Shown here: piece after piece, positions 1-11,691 of the stretch
How positions within the stretch are numbered: the first letter of the stretch is position 1
Layout of the letters: every line of letters starts with the position of its first letter
From: Paratrimastix pyriformis
Lineage: Eukaryota; Preaxostyla; Paratrimastigidae
Assembly (NCBI GenBank): GCA_027972325.1
Contig: JAPMOS010000232.1
Location: forward strand, 1 to 45,049
DNA length: 45,049 nucleotides
Direction: 5' to 3'
Program-made: the position numbers and the translations under genes
The notes under the pieces: generated by a model
Database searches by the model: none
Told to the model about the DNA's origin: nothing
What the model saw: the letters and a program-made list of their open reading frames with translations, nothing else

Positions 1-1
1 T

Positions 2-142
2 GCACGGGCTCTCGGTGAGCGAAATTGTGGCAAAGGGCATCATACAGCGGGCATTCCGGAGAACGTCTGCCCGTTCTGTTGCGGGATGTTCCAGTCTCGC
101 AAATCGGTGGCCCATATGCGGAAGTCCCACAAGGACTACTAA
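2..142 (+). CDS. Possible C-terminal end of a C2H2 zinc-finger protein (partial, cut by window edge)
   Basis: The frame is open from the left edge to a TAA at 140-142. It ends in one zinc-finger-like motif, CPFCCGMFQSRKSVAHMRKSH, with spacing C-x2-C-x11-H-x4-H, three residues before the stop. The upstream 20 residues show nothing recognisable. It could be the tail of a host DNA-binding protein or of a mobile element, since everything to its right is repeat-derived. Only 47 codons are visible, so the call rests on the finger spacing alone. Confidence 0.3.
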   Translation, partial: ARALGERNCGKGHHTAGIPENVCPFCCGMFQSRKSVAHMRKSHKDY

Positions 143-973
143 CGCAGCCACACTGAGCACATGAACTGTGCGATGATGTACATCACCACAGCAACCACTA
201 CAACCACCACACCCCATACTGCTTCACCTGGGAAGGGCCCCGTGGGTGGTGGCACTGCCCCTAACGTTCTCGATCCAGGCTCATTTGGGTGCCACTACAC
301 TTTCCGGATCCACTCCCTGTCTCGGGATGGACCGTTTTCTCCCTTTCTCCCAACTCTGATCCCCCCACATCCCTCCACACTCCGGCCCTGTCGTCGCGTT
401 CTACACTGTCGTTCGGCCTGCCCTGGTCGTTCGTCTACGTTCGTGGTGTTCCGCCCCGTTCCGTCGTCCCGCCCCGTCGTCCCGTCCCGTTTGTCCTGTC
501 CCGTCGTCCGTCCGTCGTTCGTTACGTCGATGCTCGTCATCGACACGTTAATACACACCCGATCGAAAAAGGTCCGTACCCATCCTTTGTGTTTATGGCG
601 TGCCCTCTCTGGGAACTTCCCACCGTGTCGCAGTCTCCACCATGGGTGGATGTTGGTGTGCTTCAGTGCGTTTGTTCGTGTGGTGATATCACGGCATGCT
701 ACCCCCACCAGCATGACGCTGGTCTGGCGTCCACTTCACGCCCTGTTCGAGCCTGCCCCTGTCCTTCTGATGCTGCCGGCCTGGCCCCAACGAGTGTCTC
801 TCCGCCTCCGTGCCCGCCGTTCGCCGTTGCCCCACCGCAGCTCCTCTGGTCCCCTTCCGCAGCAACCAGCCCTGCTCGTTCAGCCACTCCCAGCAACCCC
901 TTCTTGCCATGCAGCCTGGGCCTCTTCCTGTTGTGCAGCGCCTCGCACCGGCCAACCCGGTTGGTGCGAGGCC

Positions 974-1001
974 TGTTGGTGTGAACTCCTGTTCACACCA
1001 A
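974..1001. other. Perfect 12-bp hairpin with 4-nt loop
   Basis: GTTGGTGTGAAC, the loop TCCT, then GTTCACACCAAC gives a perfect 12-bp stem. It lies 45 bp before the (CA)n tract inside the inverted-repeat element. Its role is unknown. It could be a terminator-like or replication-related structure of the element. Confidence 0.6.
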
Positions 1002-1044
1002 CTTGTCCCTTTCAACATCGTCCTTCTTGCTTCTGCTTCTGTAC

Positions 1045-1350
<306 letters not shown>

Positions 1351-1385
1351 AAAGAGGGAAGAGAGACACCGCAAGAAATGTAGGC

Positions 1386-1690
1386 ACAGTCCACGAGGGA
1401 AGCGCCATAGTCAAGCAGTGTCCACCAAGCCAACATACGCAAGCAGGCGGCAGCGAACAAGGGTCAGTCAACGGCAAAGCGCTCAGGCGGAAGAGCACGT
1501 CAACATCCGAGACCGGAAATCAGGACCCACAAGGGATCCGTCACATGGTGTGGATGGACAGCTCACGCTCTCACCACATCGCACGGCAGCAGCATGTGTC
1601 GCGCCAAAGGGGTCCCCGACACAGGCAAGACAAGGGGCAATCGGAGCATATGACACAGACCTTTTCGATTGGGTGCGCAGTAGAATGTCG
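1386..1690 (+). repeat. Reference copy of dispersed repeat family A
   Basis: Two modules can be told apart by comparing copies. Module A1 is about 1386-1535, from CAGTCCACGAGGGAAGCGCC to GGACCCACAAGG. Module A2 is about 1535-1690 and includes CTCACCACATCGCAC, CCCCGACACAGG and TTTTCGATTGGGTGCG. A1 recurs forward at about 23680-23820, A2 recurs inverted at about 23541-23670, and A2 recurs forward at about 36180-36305. No coding capacity is seen. All copies lie next to CA-type simple repeats. Confidence 0.8.
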
Positions 1691-2134
1691 ATGGCGAGCA
1701 TCGACGACGGACGGGACGGGCAACGAACGGGACGGGTCGGGACGGGACGGCGCACCAGGGACGGGACGTAGGGGCAGCACGACCAGGACAGGCCGCACGT
1801 AGCACAGAGGGGCACGGTGAAGAACGGGACGGACGGGACGGGACGGGACGGGACGGGACGGGGCCGGGGTGTGGAGAGTGTGGGGGGGAGCAGAAGTAGG
1901 GACAGGACGAAGAAAACGGTCCATCCCCACGAGACGGGGAGTGGATCCGGAAAGTGTAGTGGCACCCAGAATGAGCCTACTGATCGGAGCGCTAGGGGCA
2001 GTGCCACCACCTCCGGGGGATCCCCCCGGCCACACACCACCACGGGACGGGACGAGCAAAACAAAAGGACGGGACGAGCAAGGGGACGGGACAGGACAGG
2101 GGACAAGGGACACGGGTCAGGACAGGCAGCTGAG

Positions 2135-2932
2135 TTACAGATGGATCGCCCATGGGGTCCACACTTGGTCGCCCCGGGACAGGAAGATCCAGTAACTGCA
2201 GCGCAGGACAGTGTCAGAGATCGAGGTGGAGAGGGTTTTGGAGCCAATGCCCAGCAGCCGGGTCATGGCATGATAGGAACGTGTCAGGAACCCGATGGAG
2301 CCCACCTCGAAGGGGACCAGCTCCACCGTCCAGCCCTTCACCGCCAGGTCGCGGGTCAGGGCCAAATAGCGGGCTGTTTTACGCTCGTGTGCCGCACTCA
2401 CATTGTGCTCCGAGGGGACTGTAAGTTCCAGGAGCACAATCTTTTCAGTGTCTCCGAGCGCAGCACCAGGTCCGGGCGCTGCTGGGTGCCGGCACCCCCC
2501 AGTGCAGCATCCAGGGGAACACCATTCGGGAAATCGGGCAGGTCAACGTACATCACCCAGTCACGGGCCAGATCAAGTAAGCTCGGGGCGGCAGCAGCGG
2601 CAGCAGGGACGGCAGCAGGGGCGGGGACAGGGACATGGGCGCGAGGGGCGGGAGCAGGCGGGACAGCTGGAGCAGCTGGGGCAGGAACAGGAGCAGGAGC
2701 AGGGACCGGGGCAGGGGCTTTGGCTGCGGCCACAGCAGCAGCAGCTTTCACGAAGCGGACACAGGCACGGGTTCGAGCCGGAGCAGCCGCAGCAACAATA
2801 GCAGCAGCAGTAGCAAGGGCAGGAGCAGGAGCAGGAGCAGGAGCGGGAGCAGGAGCAGGAGCAGGGGCAGGGGCAGGGACAGGGGCAGCCGCAACAGCAG
2901 CGGCCTTGACAAGCGGATGCCCGCTTGACGGG
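2135..2932 (-). mobile_element. Retroelement PD-(D/E)XK endonuclease-like fragment (fossil)
   Basis: On the minus strand an Ala/Pro-rich linker is followed by a domain with RPDLVLRSE, LLELTVPSE, HERKTARY and a GWTVELVPFEVGS..GF..RS block. This order (D, E-x-T, K) matches a PD-(D/E)XK nuclease-like domain that I recall as common in retroelement-encoded proteins of many eukaryotes. It is not open in one frame and lacks any reverse transcriptase part here, so it is a broken fragment. The family cannot be fixed from this piece. It ends against the (CA)n tract that starts at 2954. Confidence 0.55.
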
Positions 2933-2952
2933 GGCCAGAGTGCGGGATTTCT

Positions 2953-3413
<461 letters not shown>

Positions 3414-3569
3414 ATGATCTTTGAGCCTGTTGGGTATACAGTGCTAAAAGGAAAACGCGCATTTTACTGGGCGTCCTCCTTCTATCGCGCTGTCGTGGCT
3501 CGTCCCCACCCTGCGCGGATCAGGGCGACCCGTAAATGTCGTAGGATGGGGGTGCTGTCGCCGGGGTGC

Positions 3570-4271
3570 TCATCTCCGGCGACGGCGGCGTGCTCTCAGC
3601 TGGGGTGGGCCAGGGTCCCCAGAGTCGAGCGGCACCACGGAAACCGTCTTCACTGGGACGGGCACGAGCTGCACGGGAACAGCTTCCAGAGGGATGACGG
3701 GCCCGTATGGGAATGGCGGCGGGGGCACAAGGGGGGCCGGCGCCGATGGTTGTGGACGGTGTCGTTTGCCATTGTCGCGTGGTGCGGAATGCTTTGGCGG
3801 TGGTGGTGATGGAGAGCATTGACGATGCTCGGAATGCTTCACTGCAGACTCCAACTTTGCAGCCGGAGTCGGAGTCGGTGTGATGGCATGATCTGATGCT
3901 GGCGGTTCGGGATTCTTTTTAGCTGGCGGAGTCTGCGATGCTTTCTTAGGTTTCGGAGGCTGGGGTTCCGATTCCGATTTTGAATTTCTCAATGCCCGGT
4001 AATGTGGGTCCTTCTTGAATTCATCGTAACCATCGAGCATCTCAATGGTGGTGGAAGAAAGCATCGGAAAAAGAAAGGACGATAAATTCCCGATGAATTC
4101 CTTAGGAACATACTCGGCAATGAAATCAACCATATAGCAGATGTCGGAGCGAAGATGATCGGCATCTTTCTCATAGTGGTGACGGACACGACGAGCGAGA
4201 CCATTCTCGTGCTTCTTCATGGCATTACGAAGCCATTGAAGAGAGCCGGAGGTTGCTTGAGAAGAGCTCAT
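3570..4271 (-). CDS. Hypothetical protein with helical N-terminus and Pro/Lys-rich tail
   Basis: An ATG at 4271 opens 233 codons to a TGA at 3570. The first about 95 residues look like a compact helical domain (QWLRNAMKKHENGLARRVRH, then DICYMVDFIAEYVPKEFIG and EMLDGYDEFKKDPHYRAL). The rest is disordered: KPKKASQTPPAKK, proline runs, an SPSPPPP block and a terminal run of six Arg. I do not recognise the family. The acid/base-rich tail could bind nucleic acid. The gene lies between two (CA)n tracts beside a retroelement fossil, so it may belong to a mobile element. The frame extends upstream through the CA tract only because CA repeats lack stops. Confidence 0.5.
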   Translation of the reverse strand: MSSSQATSGSLQWLRNAMKKHENGLARRVRHHYEKDADHLRSDICYMVDFIAEYVPKEFIGNLSSFLFPMLSSTTIEMLDGYDEFKKDPHYRALRNSKSESEPQPPKPKKASQTPPAKKNPEPPASDHAITPTPTPAAKLESAVKHSEHRQCSPSPPPPKHSAPRDNGKRHRPQPSAPAPLVPPPPFPYGPVIPLEAVPVQLVPVPVKTVSVVPLDSGDPGPPQLRARRRRRR

Positions 4272-4323
4272 TCTTTGAAGAAAGAGCGCACTCAAAGGCG
4301 AGTTTGAGTGCGAATGTAACCCC

Positions 4324-4325
<2 letters not shown>

Positions 4326-4405
<80 letters not shown>
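4326..4405. repeat. (CA)n microsatellite, about 80 bp
   Basis: A CA run that forms the left boundary of the Ty3/gypsy fossil. The unknown minus-strand gene begins 54 bp to its left. Confidence 0.95.
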
Positions 4406-4407
<2 letters not shown>

Positions 4408-7400
4408 GGCCCCAGCCCCGTGGCCAGCCCCGTCGGGCTCGCAAGGCCACGAGGGGGAAGGGGTAGGGGTCTGGACTTGTCGTTCGTAAAGCCGAACTTC
4501 TTTCCCTTTGTTTTGTCTATTCCATCCGTCTTCTTCGCCCTGCCTTTGTTTCCATTCCCCTTCCTCTCCCTCACCTGTGTCTTCGTCTCGAAGGGGGGTA
4601 GTGTGCGTGTTAGGCGTTTGGAATAGGAGAGTTCTCCTGGGTAATATACTCGTGCAGGCACCCTCTCTGCACCCACCCTGCCCACAGTATCGATACTGGG
4701 CACTTCTCCTTTTTTCTTGATTTCAACTAGTGCCTGGTAACCGTTACACCATGTCTAGACAGAAATTCGCCACCATTCTTTTGCCGTCGAAGATTCGGAG
4801 CATGAAGCCGGAAGCTTTTGTTTCACCTTTGCCGAGTCTTCCTCGCCTCCGCAACATCTTGAACTTTGAAGAGTGTGTGAGATTTGAGGACACCATCTCA
4901 CAGACTATTGGATCGATTGATGGCCTTCCTGTTGATTTGAGGCAATTGGTCCCTCCTTCTGCGGTGGGTATTCTTTTGCGTTACAATCAACATTGCTTCG
5001 ATTCTTGTGAAGATCTCTTTGATTCGCTTTACGACATCTCTCGACCGAAATCAAATTTTCTCCGAACTCGTCTTTTGGCATCGCTTGTTTTTTCTCCTCC
5101 ACCGACGTCTGAGCAAATCGCCTTCTCACTTGAGGAACATATTTGGAAGTTCCTCAGGTTTGTTGATGGGTTGAAGTTCCCGGCTGAGGCCGCCGCGAAG
5201 CTCTTTCTCAAGTCTTTCCGCGGTTTCTTTGGCGACATGGTCAAGGATGAGTTCCTTGTTGGTTGCGCCGCGTCTCCTTCTTCGGACGATGATTCCTCTT
5301 CGTCTTCGTCTGAGGACGAGAAGCCAGCTCCTTTGGCTTCTGCCACTTCTGTTCCGGCCACTTCTGGTTCTGACCCCGCGGGTACTTCTGCCGGGGTTGC
5401 GAAGACGCCTGCCGAACAGGCCGCTCAGGAGCTGGCGGCCCTGGATCAGGAAACCGAGTTGCATCGAGCGGTCGAGCGCGTGCGCGATCTTGCGCAGAGA
5501 CTTGACGAGGCTGCAGCGCTCCATCTGTCACGAGGTGTCACGACCGCTCCTCGCCCTGTTTTCGGCCACTCCTTCGGCCATGGCCATCACCGTGAACGTG
5601 CTTTCGCCGGCCGTGTTCCTTTTCAACCTCCGACTCCGTCTCCTCCGGCCACTGCCTCGGTCCCCCCGCATCCGACTTCGCGGGGCTCCGTCGAGCGTAG
5701 CCGCCTTCGTGACCAGGGGCTTTGCACATGGTGTCATTCCCCCGGTCATGTGATCTCGGATTGTCCGGGCAACGATCATGGAATTCCCGGACGGAGCAGG
5801 TATCATCCTGAGAACAACGGGGCCCCGAGGTTGGCCCCCAACCGTCCACCTGCTCCTGCTCCACCTCCTTCGACGTCTCCAGCCCCTTTGGGTACTTCCA
5901 CCACATCGGCTCCCACTTTCGGTGGCGGACGGTACCCACGCCGTTCGCGGAACCCGGCTCACTTGCGGCTTCTCCAAGCCTGTCCACCACCGGCTGGGGT
6001 TCCTCCCACTCCTGTTGGGCCTGTCACCTCTGTCGTACCGGCTGGCACCCCCGCACCTTCAGCTTCTGTTGTGGCCACCACTCCATGCTCTGGGGCAGCT
6101 ACCACCGCTGTCACTTTCCCATCTTTCGGGAAGCTTGACCCTCAGCTTACCACAACGGTTGTTGTGAACGGGGTGTCCGCGCCCGCTCTCCTGGACACTG
6201 GCGCAATGATTTCCGTTATCTCACCGGCTTTTGCGCATGATCTGGCACTACCGGTCGTGGAGGACGGCCCGGTTCGTTCGGTATTGCTCGCTGATGGCAG
6301 TCGTACTTCTGTACAGCGTTTCAGTCCCGTTACTTTGAGGCTGAGCCCCGAATGTAAGCCTCAACAGGCCGTCTTGTACCATCTGGGTCGTGACCCGTTG
6401 ATCTTGGTTGGTCTCTCTGAATTGCGCGGGCATGGCCTTGTTCTTGGTGATACTCCAACCATCACTCCTCTCAACATCCCTGTTGGTGATGACGACAACG
6501 ATCTGGGTGATGATGATTATGGTGGTGAGGCCATTGTGGGACGCCTGGTTTTGGCCGGTCCCCTTGGTGCTCTTGATTCTGACGGCCAACCTGATTTGGC
6601 CGCCCTTGCTCTTGCTGCTCCGCGCATTGCCACTCTTGCCACTCCGCCTTCTGGAGTTTCGGAATCCCCGCCTGTGTGGATTGCACCCGCGCCTGATCAG
6701 CCTCACTCTGGGAAGGCCGCACCGACCCTTCCTGTTGTTCGCCGTGATGTGCTCACCGACCCTGAGGCCCAGCAGGTTACCGACCTTCTCGGCGAGTATG
6801 CGCATCTTTTCGGGGGACTCACCTCTTCCCCCGCGGTGATGGAGCCTTTTCGGGTCCAGCTCTTGCCTGGAGCCAGCCCTGTCTCGACCTCTCCCCGGCG
6901 CTTTCACAGGGAAAAGGAGGCCTTTGTGAAGAGACAGATTGATGACTGGCTTTCCCTAACCCTTGAGTTCCTGGTGCATTGGCTCGGCTATTCCGACGCC
7001 GATGAGACCTGGGAGCCGTACGAGAACTGTGCTGGGAACGCACAGGTGGAGGAGTACGTCCGGGCTCACCCTGATGCCCGGCCTGGTTCGGAGGACCGGC
7101 CCCAGCCCAAGCCTCGTGGCCAGCCCCGTCGGGCCCACAAGGCCGCGAGGGGGAAGGGGTAGGGGTCTTGACTTGTCGTTTGTCGTAAAGCCGAACTTCT
7201 TTCCTTTTGTTTTGTCTATTCCATCCGTCTTCTTCGCCCTGCCTTTGTTTCCATTCCCCTTCCTCTCCCTCACCTGTGTCTTCGTCTCGAAGGGGGGTAG
7301 TGTGCGTGTTAGGCGTTTGGAATAGGAGAGTTCTCCTGGGTAATATACTCGTGCAGGCACCCTCTCTGCACCCACCCTGCCCACTGTGCGTGTTAGGCGT

Positions 7401-7554
7401 TTGGAATAGGAGAGTTCTCCTGGGTAATATACTCGTGCAGGCACCCTCTCTGCACCCACCCTGCCCACAGTATCGATACTGGGCACTTCTCCTTTTTTCT
7501 TGATTTCAACTAGTGCCTGGTAACCGTTACACCATGTCTAGACAGAAATTCGCT
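4406..7554 (+). mobile_element. Ty3/gypsy chromovirus-type LTR retroelement fossil
   Basis: Direct repeats bound the element at about 4406-4772 and 7101-7554. The right repeat holds an internal tandem copy of about 83 bp. Between them is one open frame whose recognisable parts are a Gag-like N-terminal region (about 4760-5300), a zinc knuckle CTWCHSPGHVISDC (about 5723-5766), a retropepsin motif LLDTGAM (about 6188-6208) and a chromodomain ending LVHWLGYSDADETWEP (about 6970-7020). A chromodomain places it among chromoviruses. Not all expected pol domains are visible, so it is broken, with at least one large break. The end repeats are still alike apart from a few changes and the internal tandem copy, which suggests a fairly recent fossil. 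(CA)n tracts abut both ends. Confidence 0.88.
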
Positions 7555-7564
7555 GCTTCTGTAC

Positions 7565-7565
<1 letters not shown>

Positions 7566-7615
<50 letters not shown>
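7566..7615. repeat. (CA)n microsatellite, about 50 bp
   Basis: A CA run preceded by GCTTCTGTACAA, the same left flank as the tract at 1046. It joins the retroelement fossil directly to the middle of a kinase gene. Confidence 0.95.
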
Positions 7616-7618
<3 letters not shown>

Positions 7619-9697
7619 TTGGACTTTTCGGCTGGCGCTGCAGTGCGTGCCCACTCCGATCGGGCAGATCATCCATACGGCTAGCCCCGAGGCCATCCAG
7701 CTCGTCCGTGCGGCTGCTCACCCCCCCGGCACCTCCCCGTCGGAACCTCCTCGGCTCCGTCCCCGCCCGTCCCCGCTGATCGGCTGATCCCCGGTGGCCA
7801 TTGCCTTTCTCCCTTGCTTGCCCTTGTCTTCCTCCTCGGGTGGCCGGCGGTCGGGCGGTCGCTTCAGATGACGGCCATGCTGCGGTTTGACCCGGCGCAA
7901 CGGCCCTCCGCCGCCGACGCGCTGCTCTTCCCGTACTTCCAGGCACACCTCGGCCAACGGGTCCGTAGGCCCCTCCGTCGCACCCGCTGCTCTGCCCGCC
8001 TTCCCGCGCCCACGGATGCTCACCGCCGTTCGTCTGCTCGCCGTGCCGCTCCTCTCCGTCTCCGAACCTGCCGCCGCCCAGCTCAACCCGGCCCTCGACC
8101 TCCAACGTCTGCTCCTATCCCAAAGGGGGGCGGCATCCCTTGGGGGGGCGATCCGAGGAGCGGTGCGGGTTGAGGATGCTCTCCATGCGGAGCAGCCGAC
8201 TCACATGCCATTCTGCAATCTGCCGCCCGTGCCGGTGTGTTGTTGCGTGTCGGAACCTGCCGCCCGTGCCGGTGTGTTGTGCTGTTGCGTGTCGGACGGA
8301 ACCCAGTCCCGACGCTGCCTTCTTCAGGCGCCACGGGCATGGTGGCCTCCTCCCCCCGGCACAACGCGGCCTTCTCGCCCGACCCGCCGACGGGCTTCCT
8401 GCCCACCCTGGGCCCATCCGCCGGGACGGCGCCCCTCCACCAAACGGCCGCCCCGGGCCCCGCCTCAGGCGTCTCCGGCGGCCTCTCCGAGGCGGCGACC
8501 GCAGCGGCCCACCTGCAACGCATGGCCCAGTCGATGCCCCCGCCCCCACAACAGGGCGCCCTCGCGGGACCCCAGAAAAGTCCGCCTCCTCCGGCACAGG
8601 GGCCCGTTAACGACTGTCCCCTCCCCCTCTGTCCCTCCCCAGTCAACCAGGCCCTCTTTCGTCCGTCCTTTGCCGTCGCCCCGAGCGGCCAGGCCGGGGC
8701 CTTCCCCATGGGGGCCGCGCCCTCTACCGGTGCCGGGGCTCTTGGGGCCGCCGGGGCCGGCTCTCCGGCACGGCACATGCTCCCACCGCCCCTGAGGCCA
8801 ACTTTGCCTCCTCTGCAGCCGCTGGGGGGGGCCGCTGCTGCCGGGGGGTCGCTGCCCGGGATCGTCCGAGGGGCTCCCGTTGTCGTGTCGAGCTCCAACC
8901 CCACGCCGCGTGGTCCGCCGCCCCTCGGATGCCGTGCTCACGCCAGCAGCGGCCCGGTATCCGCTCACGCCACTGTTGCTGCCCTGTCCGGCCTTCGCGC
9001 TGCCCTGGCCTTGATCTGCTGCCCATCTTCTGAACTGCTGTCCCGAACGGGTGGTTTTGGGGGTGACAGAACTGGACTTTGGCACGGGGCCCGGGGGCAT
9101 CACGAACCCCTTCCACCTGAACAAGATGCGCCTGCAACCACGGCCCGCCCAGCTGCCCCCTCTGCAGGCCTCGCTCACGTCCAAGGGTCCGTGAGATGCC
9201 CATCCACCCACCCATCCGCCCATCCGCTCCGTGAGATGTCCATTCGGGGCGCCCGACGCGACATCTCAAGGGCGGCGCGTCCACCCGATCATCCTCTTCC
9301 ATGTTGCTTGTGCTGCGTGCCGCAGGGCCGACTCCCGAGCCGGCCCCGACAAACCCTTCTTCGCGCCCACTGGGCGGCCGGTCCGTCCCTTCCTTCGTGT
9401 CCTGGGCCGGACGCGCCTCATCCTCTCGCCCCTCGCCCCTCGCCCCTCGCCCCTCGCCCCTCGCCCCTCGCCCCTCGCCCCTCGCCCCTCGCCCCTCGCC
9501 CCTCGCCCCTCGCCCCTCGCCCCTCGCCCCTCGCCCCTCGCCCCTCGCCCATCTGGGCACAAACACAGACACGCACTCACACACATAGGATTTCGCTCGC
9601 TCCCCTGAACGCGGCTGCCTCGGGTGGCGAGCAACGGGGCCCGTTCCCTCCCCGTGGGAGTCTGCCCTCCCTGCAACCGTCGGTGCTGGCCCGCTGA
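7616..9697 (+). CDS. MAK/ICK (RCK)-family protein kinase, 3' part only
   Basis: The first exon reads QCVPTPIGQIIHTASPEAIQL and the next (7868-7960) MTAMLRFDPAQRPSAADALL then FPYFQ. Together they match the end of the kinase domain (subdomains X-XI) of MAK/ICK kinases, which act in cilium length control. The join removes an intron of 164 nt (7704-7867, donor GTCCGT). A second intron is 7961-8081, also GTCCGT. The rest is a long Pro/Gly/Ala-rich tail with further introns, one carrying about 17 copies of CGCCCCT (9427-9550). A plausible stop is at 9695-9697. The catalytic N-terminal lobe is absent. The gene starts abruptly at a (CA)n tract, so it is truncated by rearrangement or by mis-assembly. 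The tail exon map is not fully resolved. Confidence 0.65.
9427..9550 (+). repeat. CGCCCCT heptamer array in a kinase intron
   Basis: About 17 tandem copies of a 7-nt unit, pyrimidine-rich on the coding strand. They lie between a GTCCGT donor and a CACATAG acceptor at about 9590. Confidence 0.9.
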
Positions 9698-10052
9698 AGG
9701 GGCGGCCACCAGCGCCGCCTCTCCCCAGCCCCATTACAGCCATGTACAGGCAAGCGATGCGGTCCCATCCGATTGGGCGCCAGAAGAACCTGCTGATTTT
9801 GTGCCGATCGGAGCCGATGGCTCCTTGGCGGTGGTTAATTTTGTGTGTCGCGTTCCCCCGTTTCCTGTCTTCTTCCTTTTGCATTGAGCATTCTTTTGTT
9901 GACCCCGGTGCTGCGTTTCTTTTTTTCTCTTGTCTCGATATGACCCCTTTGTGCCCGCATTCGCAGAGCCAGTCTCATGCGAGCCGTTGTCGGTGGGCAG
10001 TTGCTGGCGGTTGCCGTTGGTTGAAAGCCGCTGTGACCCGTGTGTTCCACAG
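9698..10052. other. Intergenic region between kinase and CEP295-like gene
   Basis: 355 bp without a supported gene. It is T-rich around 9880-9940. The sequence just before the downstream ATG ends TTCCACAG, which looks like a 3' splice site. The downstream gene may therefore have an untranslated or very short 5' exon here. Confidence 0.4.
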
Positions 10053-10530
10053 ATGAACGGCAATGTGGGCTTTCGCACTGCCCGGATTGCCCGCCTCAGA
10101 CAGGTTCGAGCGCAGGCACGCGACATTGAACAAAGAAAACTCTTAGCGCGTCGCGGGTTGGAGAAATCAAAGACCGAGCTTGTGGCCGCCGAACAGGCCG
10201 AGGTTGTTGCATAATTCGTCTTTCGCGGGCTTCTCATCTTTTTTGCGATATGTCAGCAAGCCGCTCAACGAGAGGCTCAGGACCGCGAGCGGCAACGAGC
10301 TCTTGTGCGAGCGGCTCTGGAACGCTACACCGCGCAGTCTGCCTGGGTAATCGCTCCGCATCACCAGGAGCCCGAACCGGACACTGAGGCCGTGGAACTG
10401 AGGCGACATACGGCTCAAGAACGCTTCGAGGCTGCTCTTCGTCACGTCGCGGAGGAGCGGGATGGCCCCCTGAAAGAACGCGATGCCCAGCGGCAGCGCA
10501 TGCGGGACTTCAGGGAAGGTCTTCGCCAAA

Positions 10531-10570
<40 letters not shown>

Positions 10571-11691
10571 GCGGCGGCAACAACAACAACAACAACAACA
10601 GGCACGGTCTGTCAAAGTCTCCATGCTCCGACTTGGAAACACTTGGAGAAGAGAAGGAACAGGTCTGGGCGGGCTTCACACGGGTATGAGATTGCGGGGG
10701 CGTCACCGGCGCGCCTATGCCGGCGCCCATTCGACCCGTTCTTTTTGCGTGGGGGTACCTCTGCTCCCAGCCGTCCAGCGTCCGTGCCTGCCCGCGGGCT
10801 GGAGCACGGCGGTTCGTTACCCGACTCACAGCCGGGGAATGACATGCGGATGTCCTTCTTCCATCTGGACCCATCCGGTCTGCCCGGCCGCCGCTTTGTC
10901 CTCATCCTTCCTCCTCCTCCGATTCGCAGGGTGCCTTCCCCGATCCTCCGCCCCTCCATCCCCCACCCGGCTTGCTGTTCCCGATGACCCTCGTCCGCGG
11001 GGTCTTTCCTCGGGGCTGGCCTATCCCTCGATACCGGCAAGGCCCCGGCAGCACGACCCCCAGCAACCCTTCCCAGCCCCAACGAGACCACAAGCCATCA
11101 CGCCTGCAATCCCGCCGACACGAGCCGGCCACATTCACGGGCGCCAGCTGGCCGATGCGGATGCCGCCAAGCAACAGCGCGCGGCCCGGGCCTCAGCCCT
11201 CCGGACCGCCCGCGGGGCAGAGGCAATGAAGCGGCTTCGGCAGGCCCAGGTTGGCCCTTTGCTCCCTGCCACAGCCGCGCAGCGCTCCATCGCCGTCTCG
11301 GATCTCCTCATTGCACAACCGATTCCCGTGTCCTTTACAGGCCTGCGAAGATGCGCTCCGGGAGCTCGAGCTGGCCGAGCGGGCCCGGGGCAAGTCCACC
11401 CTGAGCCACCCATCTCCCCCTCGTGTCCTCTACACGGCCGGTGCAACGATAGGCGACGGAGCTGCCCGGTTGGACCACATGCCGACCGCCTTGCCGCTGG
11501 CACACTCCCACGGTGCCATCTTCTCGGGACGGTCCGCAGCCGATCGCCAGCAGGCCATGGAGGGGTACTTCGAAAAACGTCTGTTTGTTCGTCCATCCAA
11601 TGCCGCCAATCATTGGCAAACAGTTCTTCTCGAGGAGGCCGGGAGGGCACCAGAGCCTGGAACGCAACAACCTCCCGAGCCCGAAAGGTGA
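10053..11691 (+). CDS. CEP295-like centriolar coiled-coil protein, short form
   Basis: Exons at 10053-10202, 10257-10662, 10930-11249 and 11341-11691 join in frame to 408 residues. The N-terminal ARLRQVRAQARDIEQ resembles the LRLLQVREQERDIA signature of CEP295/Ana1. An EPEPDTEA block and an Arg/Ala/Glu coiled coil follow in the same order as in CEP295. Exon 3 ends RGAEAMKRLRQAQ and exon 4 begins ACEDALRELELAERARGK, close to the CEP295 stretch RGFQAMKKIHLAQNQEKLM. A polyglutamine run (CAG then CAA codons, about 10532-10600) interrupts the coil. CEP295 supports centriole assembly. This protein is far shorter than animal versions (over 1,700 residues). Similarity in coiled coils can mislead, so the name is tentative. 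Confidence 0.5.
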
